A stretch of DNA of 12,534 bases, taken from Pseudomonadota bacterium. GTDB lineage: Bacteria; Pseudomonadota; Gammaproteobacteria; Burkholderiales; SCOH01. Under the pieces are notes generated by a model that made no database searches, was not told where the DNA came from, and saw only the letters and a list, made by a program, of their open reading frames with translations. The stretch is taken from the NCBI GenBank assembly GCA_030917985.1, contig JAUPTR010000081.1:1-12534 (forward strand), read 5' to 3'. The position numbers were made by a program, and so were the translations under genes. Of this stretch, positions 1-6,396 are shown piece by piece (position 1 is the stretch's first letter; each line of letters begins with the position of its first letter).

Positions 1-1026
1 AAGGAAGCGGCCGTGATTGCACAACGCCTGGGCGAAACGCTGTATGCGGCAATCCACAAGCCCTTCATGCTCAAGGGGCAGGAGTATCTGTGCAAACTCA
101 GCATCGGCATTCGCGTTTTCAATCAACAAGACACGCTCGAAGAACTGTTCAAACACGCCGATCTGGCACTTTATCAAGCCAAAAACGCCGGGCGCGACAC
201 ACTGCGCTTTTTCGACCCGAGCATGCAGGCGGAGCTGGAGTTGCGCAGCAAGCTGGAACAGGAGCTTTACCTGGCGCTGGCACACAAGCAGTTTGTGCTG
301 CACTACCAGCCGCAAGTGGATGCCCAGCGGCGCATGATCGGCGTAGAAGCGCTGCTGCGCTGGCAACACCCGCAGCGCGGGCTGATTTTCCCCAACGACT
401 TCATCCCGCTGGCCGAAGAAACCGGCTGGATTCTGGTGATTGGCCTGTGGGCACTGGAACACGCCTGCCAGCAACTCAAAATCTGGGCGCACCAGCCGCA
501 GACACGCGAACTGCAAATCGCCGTCAACGTCAGCGCCCGCCAGTTCCGCCAAAGCGATTTTGTCGACCAGGTCGAACGCGCGCTGCAAAGCTCTGGCGCC
601 AATCCGGCACGGCTCAAGCTGGAACTGACCGAAAGCCTGGTGCTGGAAGACGTGGAAGACACCATCAACAAAATGCACGCAATCAAGGCGCTGGGCGTGA
701 AATTTGCGATGGACGACTTCGGCACCGGTTATTCCTCACTCGCCTATCTGGCGCAACTGCCGCTGGACCAGCTGAAAATCGACCGCTCCTTCGTGCTCAA
801 CCTGCCCGGTCCGCGCAACGACGAAACCATCGCCCGCACCATCATCACCATGGGCCAGGGGCTATCGATGGAGGTGATTGCCGAAGGCGTGGAAACCGAA
901 GCCCAGCGCGCCTTTCTCGAGGCCCACGGCTGTTTTGCCTACCAGGGCTATTTTTTCAGCCGGCCACTGACGCTGCAGGCACTGGAAGCCATGCTGGCTG
1001 CAGGGCGCATGGATACTGGGTTGTAG
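1..1026 (+). CDS. GGDEF-EAL protein, 3' part (5' end outside window)
   Basis: The frame is open from base 1, so the gene begins upstream. What remains is the last part of a GGDEF domain (ending near '...ADLALYQAKNAGRDTLRFF', about nt 160-210) and a complete EAL domain, the c-di-GMP phosphodiesterase fold. The EAL active site looks intact: Glu of EALLRW (codon at 346), Asn of NVSARQF, Glu of ELTES, the Asp pair of DDFGTGYSS (712-717), Lys of LKID, Glu of AEGVETEA and Gln of YQGYFFS. An active phosphodiesterase is therefore likely. The GGDEF signature and any sensor domains lie outside the window, so cyclase activity cannot be judged. The protein ends soon after the EAL fold, as is usual. It is a paralogue of the GGDEF-EAL gene at 9419-12301; the two share the domain pair but differ clearly in sequence. 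Confidence 0.95.
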   Translation, partial: KEAAVIAQRLGETLYAAIHKPFMLKGQEYLCKLSIGIRVFNQQDTLEELFKHADLALYQAKNAGRDTLRFFDPSMQAELELRSKLEQELYLALAHKQFVLHYQPQVDAQRRMIGVEALLRWQHPQRGLIFPNDFIPLAEETGWILVIGLWALEHACQQLKIWAHQPQTRELQIAVNVSARQFRQSDFVDQVERALQSSGANPARLKLELTESLVLEDVEDTINKMHAIKALGVKFAMDDFGTGYSSLAYLAQLPLDQLKIDRSFVLNLPGPRNDETIARTIITMGQGLSMEVIAEGVETEAQRAFLEAHGCFAYQGYFFSRPLTLQALEAMLAAGRMDTGL

Positions 1027-1130
1027 ACCGGCCTGCAAGGCAATCACAGCGCGGCTTGCAGCCAACCGCCTGCCAACACTGATCACCGCCGGCGGCATGA
1101 CTGACCGGCGCAAACGCGTCAGACACTGAT

Positions 1131-1166
1131 AACCGCCCGCCTCTTGCTTCCAGAGCGGTTTTGTTG
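1131..1166 (+). terminator. Possible weak terminator hairpin before the TatD-family gene
   Basis: AACCGC (1131-1136) can pair with GCGGTT (1155-1160) around an 18-base loop, and a T-rich run TTTTGTTGT follows. The stem is short and the loop long, so this is only a candidate. Elsewhere in the 1027-1179 gap, CTGCAAG (1033-1039) and CTTGCAG (1055-1061) form a 7-bp stem without a T-run. I see no convincing promoter in the gap. Confidence 0.3.
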
Positions 1167-1179
1167 TCTGATTCACCCC

Positions 1180-1956
1180 ATGCTGATCGATTCTCATTGC
1201 CACATCAATTTCCCCGAACTCGCCGACCAGGCCGACTTGCTGATGGCGCAGATGCGCCAGAACCACGTCAGCCACGCGCTGTGTGTTGCCGTCAACCTGC
1301 CAGAACTGCCGTCAGTGCTGGATATGGCCGAACGGTATGCGAATGTGTTTGCCTCGGTAGGCGTGCACCCGGACTATGAAGACACACCCGAGCCAAGCGT
1401 GGCGCAACTGGTGGCGCTGGCGCAGCACCCCAGGGTGATTGCCATCGGCGAAACCGGGCTCGACTATTACCGGCTGCAAGGTGATCTGCAATGGCAACGC
1501 GAGCGCTTCCGCACGCATATCCGCGCTGCGCGGGAATGTGGCAAACCGCTGATCATCCACACCCGCTCTGCTGCCGAAGACACGCTGCGCATCATGCGCG
1601 AAGAAAATGCGCAGGAATGTGGTGGCGTGATGCACTGTTTTACCGAAACCTGGGAGGTGGCGCAGGCAGCGCTGGAACTGGGTTTCTACATATCCTTTTC
1701 CGGCATTGTCACCTTCAAGAACGCCACCCAGATCAAGCAGGTAGCGCAGAACATGCCGCTATCGCAGATGCTGGTGGAAACCGATTCGCCCTATCTGGCG
1801 CCGGTGCCGTTCCGTGGCAAGCTGAATCACCCGGCGCTGGTGAAACATGTAGCCGAACACATTGCCGATCTGCGCGGGCAATCGTTTGCCGAGATTGCTG
1901 CAGCCACTACGGATAATTTCTTCCGCCTGTTTCAGGCAGCCAGAGCCGCAGCATGA
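1180..1956 (+). CDS. TatD-family metal-dependent hydrolase (DNase-like)
   Basis: The 258-residue product has the usual size and motifs of the TatD/YcfH family, TIM-barrel metallohydrolases; several members are 3'-5' DNases. Likely metal ligands are H6 and H8 in DSHCH, E91 in GETGLDYY, H127 in IIHTRSA, H152 in GVMHCF and D202 in VETDSPYLAP. I chose the ATG at 1180 because MLIDSHCH is the canonical N-terminus. An in-frame TTG at 1144 would add 12 residues that do not resemble the family. No clear Shine-Dalgarno sequence precedes 1180. The stop overlaps the next start (ATGA, 1953-1956), so the two genes are probably translationally coupled. The exact substrate cannot be read from the sequence. 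Confidence 0.95.
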   Translation: MLIDSHCHINFPELADQADLLMAQMRQNHVSHALCVAVNLPELPSVLDMAERYANVFASVGVHPDYEDTPEPSVAQLVALAQHPRVIAIGETGLDYYRLQGDLQWQRERFRTHIRAARECGKPLIIHTRSAAEDTLRIMREENAQECGGVMHCFTETWEVAQAALELGFYISFSGIVTFKNATQIKQVAQNMPLSQMLVETDSPYLAPVPFRGKLNHPALVKHVAEHIADLRGQSFAEIAAATTDNFFRLFQAARAAA

Positions 1957-2717
1957 ACCTGGAAGTGATCGTGCTTGGCTGCGGCTCCAGCGCCGGCACA
2001 CCGGTGATCGGCTGCCACTGCCCCACCTGCAGTTCGGACGATACGCGCAATCAGCGCACCCGCGCCTCCACTCTCATCAGCGCCAATGGCGTGAATTTTC
2101 TCATCGATACCGGGCCGGATCTGCGCCAGCAGGCGCTGCGCGAGAATATCGAACGTGTGGATGCAGTGCTCTACACCCACCCGCATTCCGATCATCTCAA
2201 CGGCATCGATGACCTGCGCGCCTACTGCTATCAGCAGCGCGGGGTGGTGCCCCTGTTCGGCAATGCATTTACGCTCGACAGCATTCAGCAGCGTTTTCCC
2301 TACGCGTTTTTTCCGCCCAGCCAGTATTGGGATAAACCGGTGCTATCGGCCAATGTGGTTGAACAGGCATTCGAATTTCAGGGGGTCAAGGTCACACCGA
2401 TTCCGGTGATGCATGGCACCTGGCCGATTTACGGCTACCGCATCGGCAATGTTGCGTATATCACCGATGTCTCGGCAATCCCCGACAGTAGCCGGCATCT
2501 CCTGCAGGGGCTGGACTTGTTGCTGCTCGACAGCCTGCGCCGCGTGCCCCATCCCACCCATTTCAGCTTTGAACAGGCGGTGGTTGAAGCACAACGCATT
2601 GGCGCACAGCAAACCCTGCTGATTCACATGACACATGAGCTGTCTTATCAGGATATGGCAGCGGCGCTGCCCGACAATATCGTCCCCGCCTACGATGGTC
2701 TGAGAATAGTGCTATAA
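1953..2717 (+). CDS. PhnP-like metallo-beta-lactamase-fold hydrolase (phosphodiesterase)
   Basis: The 254-residue protein has the MBL-fold metal motif H76-x-H78-x-D80-H81 (THPHSDH), followed by H154 (VMHG), D172 (ITDVS) and H225/H228 (LIHMTHE), enough for a dinuclear metal site. Near the N-terminus C21, C23 and C26 (GCHCPTC) match the CxCxxC structural zinc site of PhnP, which points to the PhnP/cyclic phosphodiesterase branch rather than glyoxalase II or lactamases. No phosphonate genes are nearby, so a carbon-phosphorus lyase role is not implied; the physiological substrate is unknown. The ATG overlaps the TatD-family stop and lacks a strong ribosome site of its own, consistent with coupling in a small hydrolase operon. 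Confidence 0.92.
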   Translation: MNLEVIVLGCGSSAGTPVIGCHCPTCSSDDTRNQRTRASTLISANGVNFLIDTGPDLRQQALRENIERVDAVLYTHPHSDHLNGIDDLRAYCYQQRGVVPLFGNAFTLDSIQQRFPYAFFPPSQYWDKPVLSANVVEQAFEFQGVKVTPIPVMHGTWPIYGYRIGNVAYITDVSAIPDSSRHLLQGLDLLLLDSLRRVPHPTHFSFEQAVVEAQRIGAQQTLLIHMTHELSYQDMAAALPDNIVPAYDGLRIVL

Positions 2718-2789
2718 CGTTTGCAAACAGGGTGCAGAGCGCTGTCAGTGCCGGCACGCCAACTTTTCCATCTGTCGAGATCCACAATC

Positions 2790-3365
2790 ATGCCCACACA
2801 ACACCTAGGTCCCAGCACCGCACACCAGCCTGACCTCAACTGGAGCCAAATCCGCGAAACCATTCTGATGATGGGTGTGGCCATTGGCCAGATTGAACAC
2901 GCCATGAGCGAGGGCCACGATTCGGTGGGAACTCTGGCAGAGTCTTTCTCCAGCATGTTCCACAAGCTGAATGCGATTCGCGATGCGGCACGCAATCTGC
3001 CAGCCGAGGTGCAGCAGAGCGCGGCAGGCCAGGTAATTCTCGACAACGCCATCGAAGCCGCCCGCAGCACCGACAACGCCATTGTTGCCTTCCAGTTTTA
3101 TGACCGGATGAGCCAGCGCCTGCAGCATGTGTGTGATTCGGTGGAAGCACTGGCGGAGCTGGTATCGGATGCCAGTCGCCTGTATAACCCGGGACAATGG
3201 GTGGAGCTGCAGAACAAGATTCGCAGCAAATACACCATGGAAGAAGAACGCCTGATGTTTGACGCCATCCTGCAGGGTGTCGGCGTGAAGGAAGCCATCG
3301 CCCAGGCAGAAACGGCACTGGCCTCACGCAAGCAACAACAGCAAAACGACCCGGAACTGTTCTGA
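2790..3365 (+). CDS. Small helical protein with CheZ-like Asp-x3-Gln motif; function unknown
   Basis: The 191-residue protein looks almost entirely alpha-helical, with no signal peptide or membrane segment, so it is probably cytoplasmic. Its most conserved-looking stretch is residues 99-114, containing D105-R-M-S-Q109. The spacing matches the catalytic D143-x3-Q147 of CheZ, the phosphatase of the response regulator CheY, and the flanking helix is similarly amphipathic. Similar QF-x-D-x3-Q helices occur in some methyl-accepting chemotaxis proteins, so the motif alone does not prove phosphatase activity. I chose the ATG at 2790; a TTG at 2721 is in frame but would begin inside the intergenic DNA just after the MBL stop. 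The ribosome site is weak (GAG near 2777). The gene converges on the peptidase gene, with a single base between stops. Confidence 0.85.
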   Translation: MPTQHLGPSTAHQPDLNWSQIRETILMMGVAIGQIEHAMSEGHDSVGTLAESFSSMFHKLNAIRDAARNLPAEVQQSAAGQVILDNAIEAARSTDNAIVAFQFYDRMSQRLQHVCDSVEALAELVSDASRLYNPGQWVELQNKIRSKYTMEEERLMFDAILQGVGVKEAIAQAETALASRKQQQQNDPELF

Positions 3366-3366
3366 C

Positions 3367-4296
3367 TCAGTCTGCGGCCGACGGCATCGAGTCAGTCAGA
3401 GGCCGCAACAAGGGCTGTTGCGGATCACGCAGCAGCCCTTGTTTCAACAGCCGGGCTGCTTCCGCATGCCGCCCCTGTTGCCTCAGCAGTTCCACCAGAT
3501 TGTGCCGCGCAGCTGCCAGATCGGCATCCAGCAGCAGCGCCTGCTGCCAGCGGGCTTCAGCGGCAGCGCGATCACCCGCCCGGTAAGCCACATTACCCGA
3601 CGCAAACCACAGCGCAGCGCTTTGCGGCCAGCGCTTGGCAGCAGCAGCATAGATTTTGCCCGCGTCAATAAACCTGCCCATCTGCTCCAGCGCGGCTCCC
3701 TGTTGCAATAGCGGCATCAGTTCCGCCGTAGCCGGGAGCGTGCCCGGCACCGTCACCAGCATCGCCCAGTTCTGCCCTCTCGCCCACAGCCGCTGAAACA
3801 CAGCCCACTCGATGCGGCTGTTTGCCTGCTCGCCCGAGATCATCTGAAACTCGCGGCTGGCACTGTCATAGCCGGTTAAAACCGCATAGTGCCAACGCGA
3901 CAATGGCGGCATACCCAGATCCAGCAGCACCAGAATCGGGTGGCCAGCAGCCAGCTCCTGCAACAGCGCATTGTTATCGCCCTGCAGCACATAAGGCATC
4001 AGGCCATGGCGACGGCTGGCGGCAAGCAATTCCAGATTGAGCGCCCCCTGGCGCCCAGGCAAAAACACCTGCGGCGCAAGTTGCTCCGGCGTAACGGAAA
4101 TGCCAGCATGAACCAAAAGCGACGCCAGCGACGCCGGGCCACACCAGTTATCCTGCTGCGGAAAAAATGCCACGCTGGGAAGCGATACGCGGGGCGGTAG
4201 CGACTGCGGCAGCGTGATGGGCTCCAGACTGCTGCAGGCAGCCAGCGCCAGAAGACAAACGCCCGCCAATTGGCGGGCGAGAAAGCAGCGTTGCAC
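3367..4296 (-). CDS. PA2778-family lipoprotein cysteine peptidase with C-terminal TPRs
   Basis: The 309-residue protein starts with a lipoprotein signal (charged MQRCFLAR, hydrophobic core, lipobox L18-A-A-C21). A papain/C39-like peptidase domain follows (about residues 40-185): Gln47/48 and Cys52 in QQDNWCGPAS, and His136 in RWHYAVLTGYD with a nearby acidic partner (D144). Residues about 190-300 form tetratricopeptide repeats (GAALEQMGRF, GNVAYRAGD, HNLVELLRQQGR). This layout is that of the PA2778 family, and the upstream gene is its usual PA2779-type neighbour. The substrate is unknown; a role in processing an envelope or secreted protein is inference. GTG at 4296 is the only start giving a proper lipoprotein signal. 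It lies five bases after the PA2779-family stop and has no clear Shine-Dalgarno sequence, so coupling is likely. A hairpin sits in codons 6-13. Confidence 0.93.
   Translation of the reverse strand: MQRCFLARQLAGVCLLALAACSSLEPITLPQSLPPRVSLPSVAFFPQQDNWCGPASLASLLVHAGISVTPEQLAPQVFLPGRQGALNLELLAASRRHGLMPYVLQGDNNALLQELAAGHPILVLLDLGMPPLSRWHYAVLTGYDSASREFQMISGEQANSRIEWAVFQRLWARGQNWAMLVTVPGTLPATAELMPLLQQGAALEQMGRFIDAGKIYAAAAKRWPQSAALWFASGNVAYRAGDRAAAEARWQQALLLDADLAAARHNLVELLRQQGRHAEAARLLKQGLLRDPQQPLLRPLTDSMPSAAD
4260..4279 (-). promoter_or_regulatory. 20-bp perfect palindrome, terminator/attenuator-like, inside start of the peptidase gene
   Basis: CGCCCGCCAATTGGCGGGCG is a perfect palindrome beginning 17 bases into the PA2778-family coding sequence, within the signal-peptide codons. 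On the leftward mRNA it can fold as an 8-bp, nearly all-GC stem with an AAUU loop, followed directly by UUUGUCUU. That is the form of a short intrinsic terminator, here between the PA2779-type gene and most of the peptidase gene. The structure is visible; any attenuation is inferred. Confidence 0.5.
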
Positions 4297-4301
4297 GCGA
4301 A

Positions 4302-4688
4302 TCAGCGAACTGAACGGGTGAACGGGAATACCTTGGTCAGGCCGAGAATATCGGTTACCAGCAGCAGGATGAACAGGAACAACAACACGCCCAGCACATC
4401 CGAGCCAGCAGCCGGCAGATCGGCAATCTTGCCATTCAAATCGGCAATCTCGGCATCGCTCAACGCGGCAACACGCTCGCTGGCCTGTTGCGGATCAACA
4501 CCCAGATGCTGCAACTGCTGGCGCACGTCTTCGCGCGCCATGAAAGCGGCAACGGCATCACGCTGTTGCGGGTTCTGGCCAACAGACAACACGCTGTCGG
4601 TTGGCAACATGGCAGCCTGCACCGGCGCGGTCAAACCCAGCATCGACACCACCAGCGCCGAGGCAACCAAACGTTTGGCAAATTTCAT
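4302..4688 (-). CDS. PA2779-family small membrane protein
   Basis: The 128-residue protein has an N-terminal signal peptide (MKFAKR, hydrophobic core, likely cleavage after APVQA, residue 25). A polar, presumably periplasmic helical middle follows (QNPQQRDAVAAFMAREDVRQQL...). Near the C-terminus is one strong hydrophobic segment (about residues 97-116) followed by a short basic tail. This pattern and the adjacent PA2778-type peptidase identify the PA2779 family. Its function is not established; being a partner or substrate of the peptidase is a reasonable inference. The ATG at 4688 has the best ribosome site in the operon: on the minus strand CAGGAG, at 4700-4695, six bases upstream. A longer open frame back to 4859 overlaps aroC and lacks the signal peptide at its start, so I rejected it. 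Confidence 0.92.
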   Translation of the reverse strand: MKFAKRLVASALVVSMLGLTAPVQAAMLPTDSVLSVGQNPQQRDAVAAFMAREDVRQQLQHLGVDPQQASERVAALSDAEIADLNGKIADLPAAGSDVLGVLLFLFILLLVTDILGLTKVFPFTRSVR

Positions 4689-4723
4689 GTGTATCTCCTG
4701 ATTCGATTCTGTTTGCTTATCCA

Positions 4724-5824
4724 TCAGCCCCGACGGGCGGTCAGACGCGGCGTATCCACCGCCACATCGCCACACTGCGCACGATGACGCAACGCATGAT
4801 CGATCAGCACCAGCGCCAGCATTGCCTCGGCAATCGGCGTGGCACGAATGCCGACACACGGGTCGTGCCGGCCGGTAGTCTGCATCATCACGCCATTGCC
4901 CTGCTTGTCGATCGACTGGCGTTCCTGCGGAATGCTGGATGTCGGCTTCAGCGCGATACTGACTTCAATATCCTGCCCTGTGGAAATGCCACCGAGGATG
5001 CCGCCGGCGTGATTGCTGGCAAAGCCATCGGGGTACATTTCGTCACTGTGCACCGAACCGCGTTGCGCCACCGAAGCAAAGCCGGCGCCAATCTCCACAC
5101 CCTTTACGGCGTTGATGTTCATCATCGCGTAGGCAATATCGGCATCCAGGCGGTCATAAACCGGCTCGCCCCAACCCACGGGCACGTTTTCTGCCACAAC
5201 GCGGATTTTTGCGCCAATCGAATCACGCTCGCCGCGAATCTGGTCCATATAGGCATCCAGCTCGCCGATGATGCTCTGGTTCGGCGCAAAAAAAGCATTG
5301 TTGGCAACGTGATCCCATGATTCGAACGGAATTTCGATGTCACCGATCTGCGTCATGCAACCACGGATTTCAATGCCGTAACGTTGCTTCAGCCATTTTT
5401 TGGCAATGGCGCCGGCAGCCACGCGCACCGCAGTTTCACGCGCCGAACTGCGGCCACCGCCGCGATAATCGCGAATGCCGTATTTTTGCCAGTAGGTGTA
5501 ATCAGCATGGCCGGGACGGAAAGTCTCGGCGATTTTCGAATAATCCTGGCTGCGCTGGTCCTGATTGCGAATCAGCAGGCCAATCGGCGCACCGGTAGTT
5601 TTGCCTTCAAACACACCGGAAAGGATCTCGACAGTATCCGGCTCCTTGCGCTGAGTCACGTGGCGCGAAGTGCCGGGCTTGCGACGATCCAGCTCCTGCT
5701 GGATTTCTGCCTCGGAAATTTCCAGTCCTGGCGGGCAACCATCCACCACACAACCAATTGCCGGGCCGTGGCTCTCGCCAAACGAGGTAACGCTAAACAA
5801 CAAACCGAGGGAATTACCGGACAT
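4724..5824 (-). CDS. aroC: Chorismate synthase
   Basis: This enzyme catalyses the last shikimate-pathway step, 5-enolpyruvylshikimate-3-phosphate to chorismate, using reduced FMN in the cytoplasm. The 366-residue length is normal. The N-terminus MSGNSLGLLFSVTSFGESHG aligns position for position with E. coli AroC (H19 in GESHG). The other signatures are present: the arginine-rich GGGRSSARETAVRVAAG block and RHDPCVGIRATPIAEAM near the C-terminus. It is the first gene of a leftward set; the PA2779-type gene starts 35 bases after its stop. GGAG about ten bases upstream of the ATG is the likely ribosome site. The coding sequence looks intact. Confidence 0.98.
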   Translation of the reverse strand: MSGNSLGLLFSVTSFGESHGPAIGCVVDGCPPGLEISEAEIQQELDRRKPGTSRHVTQRKEPDTVEILSGVFEGKTTGAPIGLLIRNQDQRSQDYSKIAETFRPGHADYTYWQKYGIRDYRGGGRSSARETAVRVAAGAIAKKWLKQRYGIEIRGCMTQIGDIEIPFESWDHVANNAFFAPNQSIIGELDAYMDQIRGERDSIGAKIRVVAENVPVGWGEPVYDRLDADIAYAMMNINAVKGVEIGAGFASVAQRGSVHSDEMYPDGFASNHAGGILGGISTGQDIEVSIALKPTSSIPQERQSIDKQGNGVMMQTTGRHDPCVGIRATPIAEAMLALVLIDHALRHRAQCGDVAVDTPRLTARRG

Positions 5825-5891
5825 CCTGAGATCGCTCCATTCAATTCAGCCGCGTGGTAATCTGGCAACCGCGTCAGCACAATAGCCGACG

Positions 5892-5918
5892 ATTTTAACA
5901 CAGCGGCAACTTTGGCAA
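5892..5918 (-). promoter_or_regulatory. Candidate sigma70 promoter for the aroC operon
   Basis: Read on the minus strand, TTGCCA (5918-5913) and TAAAAT (5897-5892) are separated by 15 bases. The -10 is preceded by TGT, an extended -10 feature that can offset the short spacer. Transcription would start about 55-65 bases before the aroC ATG. This is a motif match by eye only. Confidence 0.4.
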
Positions 5919-5939
5919 TCGGCCCGTGCTGCGTAACTT
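5912..5939 (+). promoter_or_regulatory. Candidate promoter for the thioredoxin gene
   Basis: TTGGCA (5912-5917) and TAACTT (5934-5939) are separated by 16 bases. The start point would fall almost on the ribosome site at 5942-5946, leaving a very short leader, which weakens the call. The -35 overlaps the proposed aroC -35 on the other strand. Confidence 0.22.
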
Positions 5940-5952
5940 TTAAGGAATATTG

Positions 5953-6324
5953 ATGGCAGTGCTCGAGGTAAACGACGACAGCTTTGGCGATCTGATCCAG
6001 TCCGACAATATCGTGGTGCTGGATTTCTGGGCAAGCTGGTGCGGCCCGTGTAAATCGTTCGCACCGATTTTTGAAGCCGCCGCCGACAAATATCCGGCCA
6101 TCGTCTTCGGCAAAATCGACGTGGATGCGAATCAGGAACTGGCAGCACATTTCCAGATCCGCTCGGTGCCGACCTTGATGGTGTTGCGCGAAAAGGTGAT
6201 GCTGTTTTCGCAGCCGGGCGCACTCAGCGCCGGCCAACTGGATGAATTGCTGACGCAGGTCAGCGAACTGGACATGGCTGAAGTCCATCGGCAAATTGCC
6301 GAGCAGGAAGCATCGTCCAGCTGA
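5953..6324 (+). CDS. Thioredoxin-family protein
   Basis: The 123-residue protein has a classical thioredoxin active site, W29-C30-G-P-C33-K, with the buried acid D24 and the cis-proline P73 (SVPTLMV). It should be a redox-active thiol-disulfide oxidoreductase. No signal peptide is present, so it is probably cytoplasmic. It is slightly longer than TrxA (about 108 residues): beyond GALSAGQLDELL it has a charged C-terminal helix of roughly 18 residues ending EQEASSS. I chose the ATG at 5953 because AAGGA (5942-5946) is six bases upstream; an adjacent in-frame TTG at 5950 is a poorer choice. It is transcribed away from aroC. It may be a second thioredoxin rather than the housekeeping trxA, so I give no symbol. 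Confidence 0.93.
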   Translation: MAVLEVNDDSFGDLIQSDNIVVLDFWASWCGPCKSFAPIFEAAADKYPAIVFGKIDVDANQELAAHFQIRSVPTLMVLREKVMLFSQPGALSAGQLDELLTQVSELDMAEVHRQIAEQEASSS

Positions 6325-6333
6325 GTTAGGGCA

Positions 6334-6351
6334 CCGCAGACAAGTCTGCGG
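6334..6351. terminator. Hairpin after the thioredoxin gene, possible weak terminator
   Basis: CCGCAGAC (6334-6341) and GTCTGCGG (6344-6351) are perfect inverted arms, folding as a 7-bp stem with a CAAG loop. No T-run follows, so it is not a canonical intrinsic terminator. CACCGC (6332-6337) could instead pair with GCGGTG (6354-6359), giving a competing fold. Confidence 0.35.
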
Positions 6352-6370
6352 TCGCGGTGATAAAATTCCG

Positions 6371-6386
6371 TTTACGTTCACGTCAA
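6371..6386. promoter_or_regulatory. Candidate LiuR (MerR-family) operator upstream of aacS
   Basis: TTTACGTTCACGTCAA is a near-perfect inverted repeat (TTKACGT-TC-ACGTCAA) ending ten bases before the acetoacetate--CoA ligase ATG. From memory it closely resembles the reported LiuR motif (TTTACGTTTACGTAAA-like) in front of leucine/isovalerate catabolism genes, whose regulon can include acetoacetyl-CoA synthetase. A possible -10, TAAAAT, lies at 6361-6366. The liuR gene itself is not in the window. Confidence 0.5.
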
Positions 6387-6396
6387 CACCAACCCC

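Noticed and set aside
2719..2728. 10-bp palindrome GTTTGCAAAC just after the MBL-fold gene stop
   Set aside because: It could be an operator for the CheZ-like gene, but it is short, unpaired with a recognisable promoter, and I know no regulator to assign.
4689..4859. N-terminal extension of the PA2779-family gene
   Set aside because: It would overlap aroC and place the signal peptide 57 residues inside the protein; the ATG at 4688 has a strong ribosome site.
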